Shown: positions 1 to 6,984 of the stretch, piece after piece
Numbering within the stretch: the first letter of the stretch is position 1
Layout of the letters: every line of letters starts with the position of its first letter
Program-made: the position numbers and the translations under genes
Origin: an uncultured Ellagibacter sp.
GTDB taxonomy: Bacteria > Actinomycetota > Coriobacteriia > Coriobacteriales > Eggerthellaceae
Length of the DNA stretch: 19,202 bases
Direction of reading: 5' to 3'
Assembly (NCBI GenBank): GCA_934661105.1
Contig: CAKUIV010000025.1
Coordinates: 1-19,202, forward strand
The notes under the pieces: model-generated
The model's input: only the letters and a program-made list of their open reading frames with translations
Told to the model about the DNA's origin: nothing
Databases searched by the model: none

Positions 1-959
1 GCCTCGAGAAACTCGTCGAGACCCGCGATTACAACCAGTTCATCTTCATCGCCGAGCGCATCTGCGGCATCTGCGCATTCGGCCACTCCATGGGCTACGC
101 CGAAACGATCGAAAGCCTTATGGACGTCGAGATTCCGTCGCGCGCGCAGTATTTGCGAACCATCTGGCATGAGCTGTCGCGCGTGCATTCGCACATCCTC
201 TGGCTCGGTCTTGCAGCCGACGCGTTCGGGTTCGAAAGCCTCTTCATGCACTGCTGGCGCTTGCGCGAGCGCGTGCTCGACATTTTCGAGAAGACCACTG
301 GCGGCCGCGTCATCTTCTCGGTCGTGAAGGTCGGCGGCGTCGTGCGCGACATAGACGCCGTCCAATTCGCCGAGATCAAACGCGTACTCGAAGGCATCAA
401 GGACGATTACCGCCAGATCATGAACGCGTTCTTGAAGGATTCGTCGGTGAAGAACCGCACCGTCGGGGTGGGGCATATCAGCCACGAGGACGCGCTCGCG
501 CTCTCGATGGTCGGCCCCTTCGCGCGCGCGTCCAACGTGAACTACGACGTGCGCATGCTCGGCCGCGGCGGCTACGGCGCGCTGAGTGATTTCGCGCCCA
601 TCCTTGACGATGAGGGCGACTGCTACGCGCGCTGCAAGGTGCGCGCTCTTGAGGTGCTCCAGTCGATCGACATCATCGAGGAGCTCATCGACAAAATCCC
701 TGCAGGCGACATCGCTGTGCCGGTGAAGGGGTCTCCAGCCAAGGGATCCGAGGCTGCGAATGTGGTCGAGCAGCCGCGCGGCGAATGCTACTACTATGCG
801 CGCGGCAACGGCACGAAGTATCTTGACCGCATGCGCATGCGTACGCCGACCTCGCAGAATCTCGCCGGCATGACGTCGGCGCTTGCCGGATGCGATCTTG
901 CCGACGTGAACATGATCATCCTCACCATCGACCCCTGCATCAGCTGCACGGAAAGGTAG
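1..959 (+). CDS. Group 4 [NiFe]-hydrogenase large subunit (Ech/Coo type), 5' partial
   Basis: This is the C-terminal part of the catalytic subunit of a membrane-bound energy-converting hydrogenase, which couples proton reduction or H2 oxidation with ferredoxin to ion translocation. The reading frame is open from base 3, so the gene starts upstream of the window. The N-proximal nickel motif RICGICAFGH is encoded at about 57-86. The C-terminal nickel motif DPCISC lies at the very end, so all four Ni-ligating cysteines are present. Only three residues (TER) follow the last cysteine, so there is no C-terminal maturation peptide, as reported for some group 4 enzymes. Group 4 large subunits are related to NuoD of complex I. 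The Ni-binding cysteine pairs and the downstream ferredoxin subunit argue for a hydrogenase rather than Nuo. Which subgroup (EchE, CooH, HyfG) cannot be settled from a fragment. Confidence 0.9.
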   Translation, partial: LEKLVETRDYNQFIFIAERICGICAFGHSMGYAETIESLMDVEIPSRAQYLRTIWHELSRVHSHILWLGLAADAFGFESLFMHCWRLRERVLDIFEKTTGGRVIFSVVKVGGVVRDIDAVQFAEIKRVLEGIKDDYRQIMNAFLKDSSVKNRTVGVGHISHEDALALSMVGPFARASNVNYDVRMLGRGGYGALSDFAPILDDEGDCYARCKVRALEVLQSIDIIEELIDKIPAGDIAVPVKGSPAKGSEAANVVEQPRGECYYYARGNGTKYLDRMRMRTPTSQNLAGMTSALAGCDLADVNMIILTIDPCISCTER

Positions 960-965
960 GCGAAC

Positions 966-1340
966 ATGGGTGGATTCAAGTTGGGCAAGATGACGCTCGG
1001 ATCGCTTTTCAAGAAGCCTGAGACCGTTTGCTATCCTGCGGAGAAAAAAGAGGCGCCTGCGGGGCTTAAGGGCCACATCGTCAACGACGTGAGCGTATGC
1101 ATTGTCTGCGGCATTTGCCAGCGTCGTTGCCCCTGCGCTGCGATCACCGTCAGCAAACCAGACCGCACGTGGACAATCGACAAGTTCCGCTGCGTGCAAT
1201 GCGGCACCTGCGTCCTCGAGTGCCCGAAGCATTGCCTTCACATGGAGCCGGGTTGGCCCGCTCCTTCGAAGAAGATGTACACCGAAACGGTGAGCGTCCC
1301 TGAACATCCCAAACCGGTGAAGAAGGCGGCTGAAGAATAG
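966..1340 (+). CDS. 2x[4Fe-4S] ferredoxin-like hydrogenase subunit (EchF/NuoI/HycF type)
   Basis: This 124-residue electron-transfer subunit probably carries electrons between ferredoxin, the small subunit and the NiFe site of the hydrogenase encoded just upstream. It has two classical [4Fe-4S] motifs: Cys45-x2-Cys48-x2-Cys51-x3-Cys55 and Cys76-x2-Cys79-x2-Cys82-x3-Cys86, the second followed by Pro. The basic, hydrophobic N-terminus (GKMTLGSLFKKPETVCYP) resembles the start of EchF/NuoI proteins, which contact the membrane arm. It starts 6 nt after the large-subunit stop, with a weak AGGTAGG ribosome binding site that overlaps that stop. The two genes are therefore almost certainly cotranscribed. 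In Ech-type operons this subunit is usually the last gene, which fits the unrelated gene that follows. Confidence 0.88.
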   Translation: MGGFKLGKMTLGSLFKKPETVCYPAEKKEAPAGLKGHIVNDVSVCIVCGICQRRCPCAAITVSKPDRTWTIDKFRCVQCGTCVLECPKHCLHMEPGWPAPSKKMYTETVSVPEHPKPVKKAAEE

Positions 1341-1444
1341 CAGGCTGTTCTGCCTGCAGACGACGAGCACGGCGGCGGGCCTGGGCACCGTTCGCGTCGA
1401 CAGATGTTTCAGGATTGCAACGAAGAAAGAAGGTTCGCACGGCG

Positions 1445-2350
1445 ATGGGCATCCTCGATAGCGCTCAAGACATGTTCGGCAAAGGGGTTACTGCTGCGCG
1501 AGGCGCCGTTTCCGGCATCGCGGTGGAGCAGCTGCCGTTCATGCGCGGTTTCGTGCGTCTGTGCAGCGACGGCTGGGACCAGGGCTGGCACGAACGCAAC
1601 GGCGGGAACCTCACCTATCGCATGACGGCTGCGGACGTCGAGGCGTGCCGCCCGTACTTCAGCGCAACGCCCTCGGAGTGGGCTCCCCTCAATGTTCGAG
1701 CTGAAAACCTCGGCGGGTCGTTTCTCGTCGTAACGGGCGCTGGACGCTATATGCGCAACGTGCCGCTCGACCCGGCTCACAACGTGGGTATCGTCGAGAT
1801 CGATGACGCGGGCGACGCCTGGCGTTGCGTGTGGGGGTTGAAGGACGGCGGTCGGCCCACGTCGGAGTTGGCATCGCATGTCCTCATCCATTCGGTTCGC
1901 ATGGAGGCGACGGGAGGGGAGTGCCGTGTTCTCTATCACGCGCACCCGTCGAACGTCGTTGCCTTGACGGCGGTCATGCCGCTCGATGCGCGTACCGTCA
2001 CACGCGCCCTGTGGAAGATCATGACCGAGTGCATCCTCGTGTTCCCCAAAGGCATCGGCGTCGTGCCGTGGATGGTTCCCGGCGGGCGCGACATCGCTTC
2101 GGCGACGTCAGAGCTCATGAAAACCTACGACGCCGCCATCTGGGCCCAGCATGGCCTGTTCTGCTCGGGTCCGGATTTCGATAGCACCTTCGGCCTTATG
2201 CACACTATCGAGAAAGCGGCGGGAATCTACGTGGAGGCGCGCCTTCTCAACGGCGGTAGCGGTGATTTTCCCAACACGATTACCGATGAAGGGCTTCGGG
2301 CGATCGCGCGTGAGCTTTCCCTCGACATCAACGAGTCGTTTCTCGACTAG
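1445..2350 (+). CDS. rhaD: Rhamnulose-1-phosphate aldolase-like class II aldolase
   Basis: The predicted 301-residue protein matches the RhaD pattern along its length: GWxERNGGNLTYRM, FLVVTGAGRYMRNVPLDP, PTSELASH, and WMVPGGRDIASAT. RhaD is a Zn-dependent class II aldolase that cleaves L-rhamnulose-1-phosphate to dihydroxyacetone phosphate and L-lactaldehyde in the cytoplasm. The catalytic Glu (about 141, in TSELASH) and Zn ligands His165 and His167 (YHAHPSN) and His236 (QHGLF) are all present. The ATG at 1445 is preferred because GAAGAAAGAAGG precedes it at good distance; an upstream in-frame TTG at 1415 lacks such a site. The protein has an N-terminal extension of roughly 25 residues relative to E. 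coli RhaD. No rhamnose isomerase, kinase or transporter is nearby, so the true substrate could be another phosphorylated ketose. Confidence 0.8.
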   Translation: MGILDSAQDMFGKGVTAARGAVSGIAVEQLPFMRGFVRLCSDGWDQGWHERNGGNLTYRMTAADVEACRPYFSATPSEWAPLNVRAENLGGSFLVVTGAGRYMRNVPLDPAHNVGIVEIDDAGDAWRCVWGLKDGGRPTSELASHVLIHSVRMEATGGECRVLYHAHPSNVVALTAVMPLDARTVTRALWKIMTECILVFPKGIGVVPWMVPGGRDIASATSELMKTYDAAIWAQHGLFCSGPDFDSTFGLMHTIEKAAGIYVEARLLNGGSGDFPNTITDEGLRAIARELSLDINESFLD

Positions 2351-2411
2351 GCTTTTGTGAACATCCCCGTGGTGAATTGGCGAAAGGTCATGAAGTTGCG
2401 GTTCGGGGCGC

Positions 2412-2417
2412 TATAAT
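2412..2417 (+). promoter_or_regulatory. Candidate -10 box ahead of the phosphatidyltransferase gene
   Basis: A perfect TATAAT lies in the 126-nt gap after rhaD and 60 nt before the next start. No good -35 hexamer is seen 16-18 nt upstream and there is no extended TGn, so the assignment rests on the -10 match and its position. Confidence 0.4.
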
Positions 2418-2476
2418 TACACGTCGCGAATTGCACGACCGACTCGCTTGAGTCCATTACCTGGGGGCAATGCTGT

Positions 2477-3145
2477 ATGGCGAAGACGACCGATAAGGCC
2501 GCAACGACCGAAGTCACAACCGAAGAAGACGAGGTGCTCGACACCATCTTCACCATCCCGAACCTGATCTCGGCGATCAGGCTCTGCATGGTCCCGTGCT
2601 TCATCGTCTTGCTTCTGAACGGCTTCGATATCCCCGCCACCATCCTTTTCGCCCTTGCGGCCTCCACCGATTGGATCGACGGCCAGGTCGCCCGCCGTAC
2701 GCACACCGTGTCGAAGCTTGGGCGCTTGCTCGATCCCGCGGTCGACCGCATCCTTATGATCTCGGGCGTCGTGTGCCTGTTGATCGTCGGTCGCTTGCCG
2801 TTCTGGGTCGTCTTCTTCGTCATTGCTCGCGACCTGCTTCTGCTCATCGGCGGCGCGTGGCTTATCAAGAAATGGCATATCCGCGTTGCGGTCATCTATC
2901 CGGGCAAAGTTGCGACGACGTTTCTGTTCATCGGGTTCGCGGCGCTGCTTTTGAACTGGCCCGTTCTCACCGGCCTCGGCGTCGTGGATGCAGCGTGGCT
3001 GCCCGGTTTTTCCCCGTATCCGTACTCGTGGGGCATCTGGTTTGTCTACGTGGGGCTCGTTATCGCGCTGTTCACTACGCTCTACTATGTGGTTACCGCC
3101 GCCAAACGTCTTGCTGCCGCCAAGCGGGAGGCGGCAAGGCTCTAA
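2477..3145 (+). CDS. CDP-alcohol phosphatidyltransferase (PgsA-like)
   Basis: This 222-residue membrane enzyme of phospholipid synthesis transfers a phosphatidyl group from CDP-diacylglycerol to an alcohol such as glycerol-3-phosphate. The family signature D-x2-DG-x2-AR-x8-G-x3-D-x3-D is complete, with Asp65, Asp68, Asp86 and Asp90 as the metal-binding carboxylates. It starts with an acidic, Thr/Glu-rich N-terminus of about 25 residues, then FTIPNLISAIRL, typical of PgsA and bacterial cardiolipin synthases of this fold. About five or six hydrophobic segments follow, ending in a basic tail (AAKRLAAAKREAARL). The ATG at 2477 is preceded by GGGGG about 9 nt upstream. Phosphatidylglycerophosphate synthase is the likeliest activity, but the motif does not distinguish the acceptor alcohol. 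Confidence 0.85.
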   Translation: MAKTTDKAATTEVTTEEDEVLDTIFTIPNLISAIRLCMVPCFIVLLLNGFDIPATILFALAASTDWIDGQVARRTHTVSKLGRLLDPAVDRILMISGVVCLLIVGRLPFWVVFFVIARDLLLLIGGAWLIKKWHIRVAVIYPGKVATTFLFIGFAALLLNWPVLTGLGVVDAAWLPGFSPYPYSWGIWFVYVGLVIALFTTLYYVVTAAKRLAAAKREAARL

Positions 3146-3188
3146 TCGCGCCCCCTTTGCACGTAATCTAGTTTTAGGGCGTAGTCCT

Positions 3189-3216
3189 TTGCCAGCGGTC
3201 GCATAACCGCTAAACT
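3189..3216 (+). promoter_or_regulatory. Candidate promoter with internal inverted-repeat operator for the ligase operon
   Basis: TTGCCA at 3189-3194 and TAAACT at 3211-3216 are separated by 16 nt and could be -35 and -10 boxes. The spacer is occupied by a perfect inverted repeat, AGCGGT (3194-3199), six bases, ACCGCT (3206-3211), which would suit a dimeric repressor. The site lies about 100 nt upstream of the GTG start of phenylacetate-CoA ligase 1. No biochemical support is visible. Confidence 0.4.
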
Positions 3217-3313
3217 GTATATGTTTCCCGAGTCCGGGCCTGCTTTCACTTTGCCTGCTCTCGGGGTATGGACAGGGCGCGCAGCGCCGCTTAATGGACA
3301 GGAAGGACTAAAG

Positions 3314-4621
3314 GTGTATTTCCAGCCAGAAATCGAGACCATGCCGCGCGAGCAGCTTCGCGAGCTGCAGCTCGAGCGCATGAAGAAGTCGATCCGTCAC
3401 GCATACGACAACGTCGACTTCTATAAGAAGTCCTTCGAAGAAGCCGGGGTTACCCCCGACGACCTCAAAACCTTGGACGACATCGTGAAATTCCCCTTCG
3501 TTGTGAAGCAGGACATGCGCGATGCCTACCCGTTCGGGCTCTTCGCCGTGCCGCAGAAAGACGTTGCGCGCATCCACGCGTCTTCGGGTACGACCGGGCA
3601 AGCAACGGTCGTCGGCCATACGGCGAACGACATCAAGAACTGGGGAGAATGCTTCGCCCGCGGCATTGCCATGGTGGGCGGCTCCGCGGAATCGACCGTG
3701 CAGGTTTCCTATGGGTACGGCCTGTTCACGGGCGGGCTCGGCGCGCACTACGGCGCTGAGGCGGCGGGGTGCTCGGTCATCCCGACCTCTTCGGGCAACA
3801 CCAAGCGTCAGATCCAGATGATGAAGGATCTCGGCACCGACATCCTGTGCTGCACGCCTTCCTACGCGCTTCTCATCGCCGACACGGCGATCGAGATGGG
3901 CTACGATCCCGCCAAGGAATTCAAGATTTCCGCCGGCATCTTCGGCGCAGAGCCGGCGTCTGAGAACATGCGTCAAGAAATCCGCGAGAAGCTCGGCATC
4001 CAGTATTGCGACGTGTACGGCCTGTCCGAGGTCATGGGTCCGGGCGTTGCCATGGAATGCTCCGAGTCTCACGGCCTCCACGTGGCCGAGGACCACTTCT
4101 TCGCCGAGATCATCGATCCGGAAACGCTTCAGCCCGTTCCCGACGGAACCTACGGAGAGCTCGTGTTCACCACACTCACGCGCGAATGCTGCCCGCTCGT
4201 GCGCTACCGCACGCGCGACGTCACGCGCATCATCGACGAGGAATGCGCATGCGGCCGCACGCATCGCAAGATCGACCGTATCATCGGCCGCACCGACGAC
4301 ATGATGATCATCCGCGGCGTGAACGTGTTCCCGTCCCAAATCGAGCAGGTCATCACCGGCTTCGATGAAATCACCCCGCACTATCAGATCATCCTCACCA
4401 ACAACGGCCCGCTCGACAAGGTTACGCTCAAGGTCGAAACGGTGCCCGACTTCCCGATCGACGAGATTCGCAAGCTCGAAGAGCTCAAGACGCGCCTCGG
4501 CCAGGAGCTTAAGAGCAACCTCCAGGTGAAGGTCGACATCAAGCTCGTCGAGCCGAAGTCCATCGAGCGCAGCGAAGGCAAGGCAAAGCGCGTCGTCGAT
4601 TTGCGAAAGAAGGAGAACTAA
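3314..4621 (+). CDS. paaK: Phenylacetate-CoA ligase 1 (AMP-forming)
   Basis: This cytosolic adenylate-forming enzyme of 435 residues activates phenylacetate or another arylacetate with ATP and CoA. The ATP-binding loop HASSGTTG lies at about 88-95. YGLSEVMGPG is at 235-244, the hinge-region RYRTRD around 298-302, and a catalytic-Lys-type tail (SEGKAKRVVDLRKK) at the C-terminus. CACGRTH at 311-317 belongs to the short Cys-containing stretch seen in anaerobe-type PaaK proteins. A GTG start at 3314 is chosen because GGAAGGA stands 6 nt upstream and the length then matches the family. An open frame continues upstream to 3221 but lacks a comparable site. The stop overlaps the next start by one base. 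It is clearly paralogous to the ligase at 9780; 4-hydroxyphenylacetate or indoleacetate are alternative substrates. Confidence 0.88.
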   Translation: MYFQPEIETMPREQLRELQLERMKKSIRHAYDNVDFYKKSFEEAGVTPDDLKTLDDIVKFPFVVKQDMRDAYPFGLFAVPQKDVARIHASSGTTGQATVVGHTANDIKNWGECFARGIAMVGGSAESTVQVSYGYGLFTGGLGAHYGAEAAGCSVIPTSSGNTKRQIQMMKDLGTDILCCTPSYALLIADTAIEMGYDPAKEFKISAGIFGAEPASENMRQEIREKLGIQYCDVYGLSEVMGPGVAMECSESHGLHVAEDHFFAEIIDPETLQPVPDGTYGELVFTTLTRECCPLVRYRTRDVTRIIDEECACGRTHRKIDRIIGRTDDMMIIRGVNVFPSQIEQVITGFDEITPHYQIILTNNGPLDKVTLKVETVPDFPIDEIRKLEELKTRLGQELKSNLQVKVDIKLVEPKSIERSEGKAKRVVDLRKKEN

Positions 4622-5052
4622 TGATTTCCCAGCTCACGGTTTTTCTTGAGAACGACAAGGGTCGTCTGGCCGCGGCGTGCCGCGTTCTTTCCGACGCAGG
4701 GATCAACCTCCATGCGCTGAACCTGGCCGACACCGCCGACTTCGGTGTCGCTCGCGTTCTTTCCGACACTCCCGAAGCCGCTCTGGCCGCGCTTCGCAAG
4801 GCGGGCTACCGTGCGACGGTGACCCCGGTGCTTGCGGTTCGCGTGCCGAACACGCAGGGCGGGCTCGCAACGCTGCTCGAGTTCCTGGACGAGCAGGACG
4901 TCAACATCGAGTACGGCTACTGCTTCTCCGTCGATGCCGCGACGGCGGTCGACGTTCTTAAGATCGGCGAGGCATCGGACATCGAGGACAAGCTCGCTGC
5001 CGCCGGTTTCAAGACGGTATCTCCGGAAGAGGTCTACAAGCTTGACTGCTAA
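4621..5052 (+). CDS. Tandem ACT-domain protein 1
   Basis: This 143-residue protein consists of two ACT folds in tandem: residues about 1-67, starting MISQLTVFLENDKGRLAAACRVLSDAGINL, and about 70-140, starting LAVRVPNTQGGLATLLEFLDEQDVNI. ACT domains bind amino acids and usually regulate metabolic enzymes. There is no catalytic domain, so it is probably a free-standing sensor or an effector partner of the ligase. Its ATG overlaps the ligase stop (TAATG), implying translational coupling. A homologue sits at 9323 next to iorB and the second ligase. Double-ACT proteins accompany ior and paaK genes in many anaerobes, although their exact role is not established. Aromatic amino acids or arylacetates are the natural ligand guesses. 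Confidence 0.82.
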   Translation: MISQLTVFLENDKGRLAAACRVLSDAGINLHALNLADTADFGVARVLSDTPEAALAALRKAGYRATVTPVLAVRVPNTQGGLATLLEFLDEQDVNIEYGYCFSVDAATAVDVLKIGEASDIEDKLAAAGFKTVSPEEVYKLDC

Positions 5053-6463
5053 ACGCGTTTCAAGCGGCGTTTGCGCTCGCGCTCCTTTCGGGGTGCGGGC
5101 GCTTTCCGCGCTTTGCTCCCTTTTGCTCGCCTGCTCGTTCGCGCTTTCGTGCGCGATATGGCAGCCTGCATGGGCGGGCGTGCGAAAGGCGGACGTCGTC
5201 GCAGGCGAGACGGTTGAGTCTCGCGGGCTTACCACGTCGCAGTGCCCGAGCATCGATGCGAAGTATGCCTACGTCGTCGACGAAGACGGCACCGTGTATT
5301 TCGAACGCGACGCCGACACGCAGACGCATATCGCATCGGTCACCAAGATCATGACGGCCATCGTGGCGCTCGAGAACGCTTCGCTCGACACGAAGATCAC
5401 GGTGAGCAACGAGGCTGCGACGATCGGAGAGTCGTCGGCGGCGCTTAAGGAGGGCGACGTGCTCACGCTCGAGGATGCGCTGAAGGCGCTCCTCACTTCG
5501 TCGGGCAACGACGCCGCGATCGCGATTGCGGATGCAGTTGGCGGCTCGATCGGCGGCACCGACAAAGCCGCGCAAACCGCTTTCGTCGAGGCGATGAACG
5601 GCAAGGCGGCCGAACTCGGTTGCACGAACACCCTTTTCGCGAACCCGCATGGCCTCGATTTCGACAAGTACGTCGGCGATATGCATTCGACCGCGCGCGA
5701 CGTCGCGACGATGGCGGCCTACGCGATGAAGAACGACACCTTCCGCTCGATCGTCTCGAAGGACAAGGCCACGATCCAGGTCACGCGCGCTGATGGGTCG
5801 GCTGCCTCGCTTGAGCTTGAATCGACCGATGAGCTTATCGGCGTGTACGAAGGCGCTTGCGGCATCAAGACGGGCTTCACCTCGCTTGCGGGCGAATGCT
5901 TCGCCGGCGCATGCAACCGCGACGGCAAGGATCTCTACGCCATCGTCCTTGGCTCGTCGTCCGAACAACAGCGCTTCACCGATGCGACAACGTTGTTCGA
6001 TTGGGTTTACAATCACGACGTCACGTATCCGTACGCACATGCGAGCGAGACGACCACGATGGATTGGAACGGCTCCTCGCGCGACGTTCCCGTCGTCGCA
6101 TCCGTGGCGCTTCCGGACTGGACGGACAAGGCGGTGAAGGCGACTTTTTCCGATCCCGACGGAGCGCTCAAGGTGTTCAGCTTAAACGGCAACGTGAGCT
6201 GCACGATGACGTTCGATGCCCCGAATGGAGCCATCAAACAGGGAGACAAGGTGGGATCCGCGGTCTTCAAGCAGCACAACCAAGTGCTCGCGACGATCGA
6301 CCTCGTGTCGTGCGAGGATGTGGCCGCTCCGAACCCGATCGAGACGATCGGCACGGCATTCTCGAGGTTCCTCGCTAACTTCACCGGCGCGCAGACCATG
6401 GCGCAATCCGTTGACTTGAACGATACCCCGCTCATCAACGACAAGTCCAAAGCCGCTTCGTGA
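5042..6463 (+). CDS. dacA: Secreted D-alanyl-D-alanine carboxypeptidase (PBP5/DacA-like)
   Basis: This penicillin-binding serine peptidase trims the terminal D-Ala from peptidoglycan stem peptides outside the membrane. The catalytic motifs are present: SVTK (99-102), SGN (154-156) and KTG (276-278). The first 45 residues form a signal peptide with a basic n-region, a hydrophobic core and AWA before the likely cleavage site; LLAC inside the core superficially resembles a lipobox. A TTG start at 5042 is inferred because GGAAGAGG lies 9 nt upstream and it supplies the basic n-region; GTG at 5093 is the alternative. The gene then overlaps the end of the ACT gene by 11 nt. A beta-rich C-terminal domain follows, then a possible amphipathic segment (ETIGTAFSRFLANF), with no clear transmembrane anchor. 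Length is 473 residues. Confidence 0.87.
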   Translation: MTAKRVSSGVCARAPFGVRALSALCSLLLACSFALSCAIWQPAWAGVRKADVVAGETVESRGLTTSQCPSIDAKYAYVVDEDGTVYFERDADTQTHIASVTKIMTAIVALENASLDTKITVSNEAATIGESSAALKEGDVLTLEDALKALLTSSGNDAAIAIADAVGGSIGGTDKAAQTAFVEAMNGKAAELGCTNTLFANPHGLDFDKYVGDMHSTARDVATMAAYAMKNDTFRSIVSKDKATIQVTRADGSAASLELESTDELIGVYEGACGIKTGFTSLAGECFAGACNRDGKDLYAIVLGSSSEQQRFTDATTLFDWVYNHDVTYPYAHASETTTMDWNGSSRDVPVVASVALPDWTDKAVKATFSDPDGALKVFSLNGNVSCTMTFDAPNGAIKQGDKVGSAVFKQHNQVLATIDLVSCEDVAAPNPIETIGTAFSRFLANFTGAQTMAQSVDLNDTPLINDKSKAAS

Positions 6464-6505
6464 TTCGCTAGACTTTGAAACCACCGACTACGGAAGAAGG
6501 TACCT

Positions 6506-6943
6506 ATGCCTGACACATGCCCCGTTTGCGGAGGCGAGCTCGCGAAAGGAGCGAATGCTTGCCCTACCTGCGGATTCAAGCTGATCGGATCGACGCAGCG
6601 TTTTAAACCCCTGTCGTTTGGGGAAGATGTTCCGGCACCTGCCGAAGCGCGCCACGAGGCGGTGCTTCGCGTGGTGAAGGGCCCTCAGATCGGCATGGTG
6701 TTCAAGCTCGAGCGGAAACCGATGACGATCGGCCGTAGCCCGCAGTGCGACATCTTCTTGAACGACATGACCGTATCGCGAAGCCATGCCGTGGTCGAGC
6801 CCGCCGGGGCGGGGTACGTCATCACCGACGACAGCTCGTTCAACGGCGTATGGGTCAATAACGACAACGTTGAAGCGCGCGAGCTGAAAGAGGGGGATGT
6901 CGTTCAGATCGGCGCGTTCTGCCTCATCTACCGTGAAGAGTAG
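6506..6943 (+). CDS. Zinc-ribbon plus FHA-domain protein
   Basis: This small cytosolic protein of 145 residues begins with a zinc ribbon (Cys5-x2-Cys8 and Cys19-x2-Cys22). A linker of about 30 residues leads into a forkhead-associated domain (about 52-143). The FHA signatures are GRSPQCDI (76-83), SRSH (91-94) and NGVWVNN (113-119), the loop residues that bind phosphothreonine peptides. FHA proteins usually read out Ser/Thr-kinase signalling, often in cell-wall or division control, but no kinase is in the window. The start ATG is preceded by GGAAGAAGG. It lies 42 nt after dacA and 41 nt before iorA, so cotranscription with either is plausible. The partner protein is unknown. Confidence 0.85.
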   Translation: MPDTCPVCGGELAKGANACPTCGFKLIGSTQRFKPLSFGEDVPAPAEARHEAVLRVVKGPQIGMVFKLERKPMTIGRSPQCDIFLNDMTVSRSHAVVEPAGAGYVITDDSSFNGVWVNNDNVEARELKEGDVVQIGAFCLIYREE

Positions 6944-6984
6944 GTAATCGTATTTCGAACACTCATAAGACGAGAGGGAATTCT

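Noticed and set aside
1341..1356. Hairpin CAGGC-6 nt-GCCTG after the ferredoxin subunit as a terminator
   Set aside because: The stem is only 5 bp and is not followed by a T-run, so termination there is not supported.
4832..5041. N-terminal extension of the carboxypeptidase into the ACT gene
   Set aside because: The added residues are Ser/Arg/Thr-rich overlap sequence and would bury the signal peptide; the TTG at 5042 has a good ribosome binding site.
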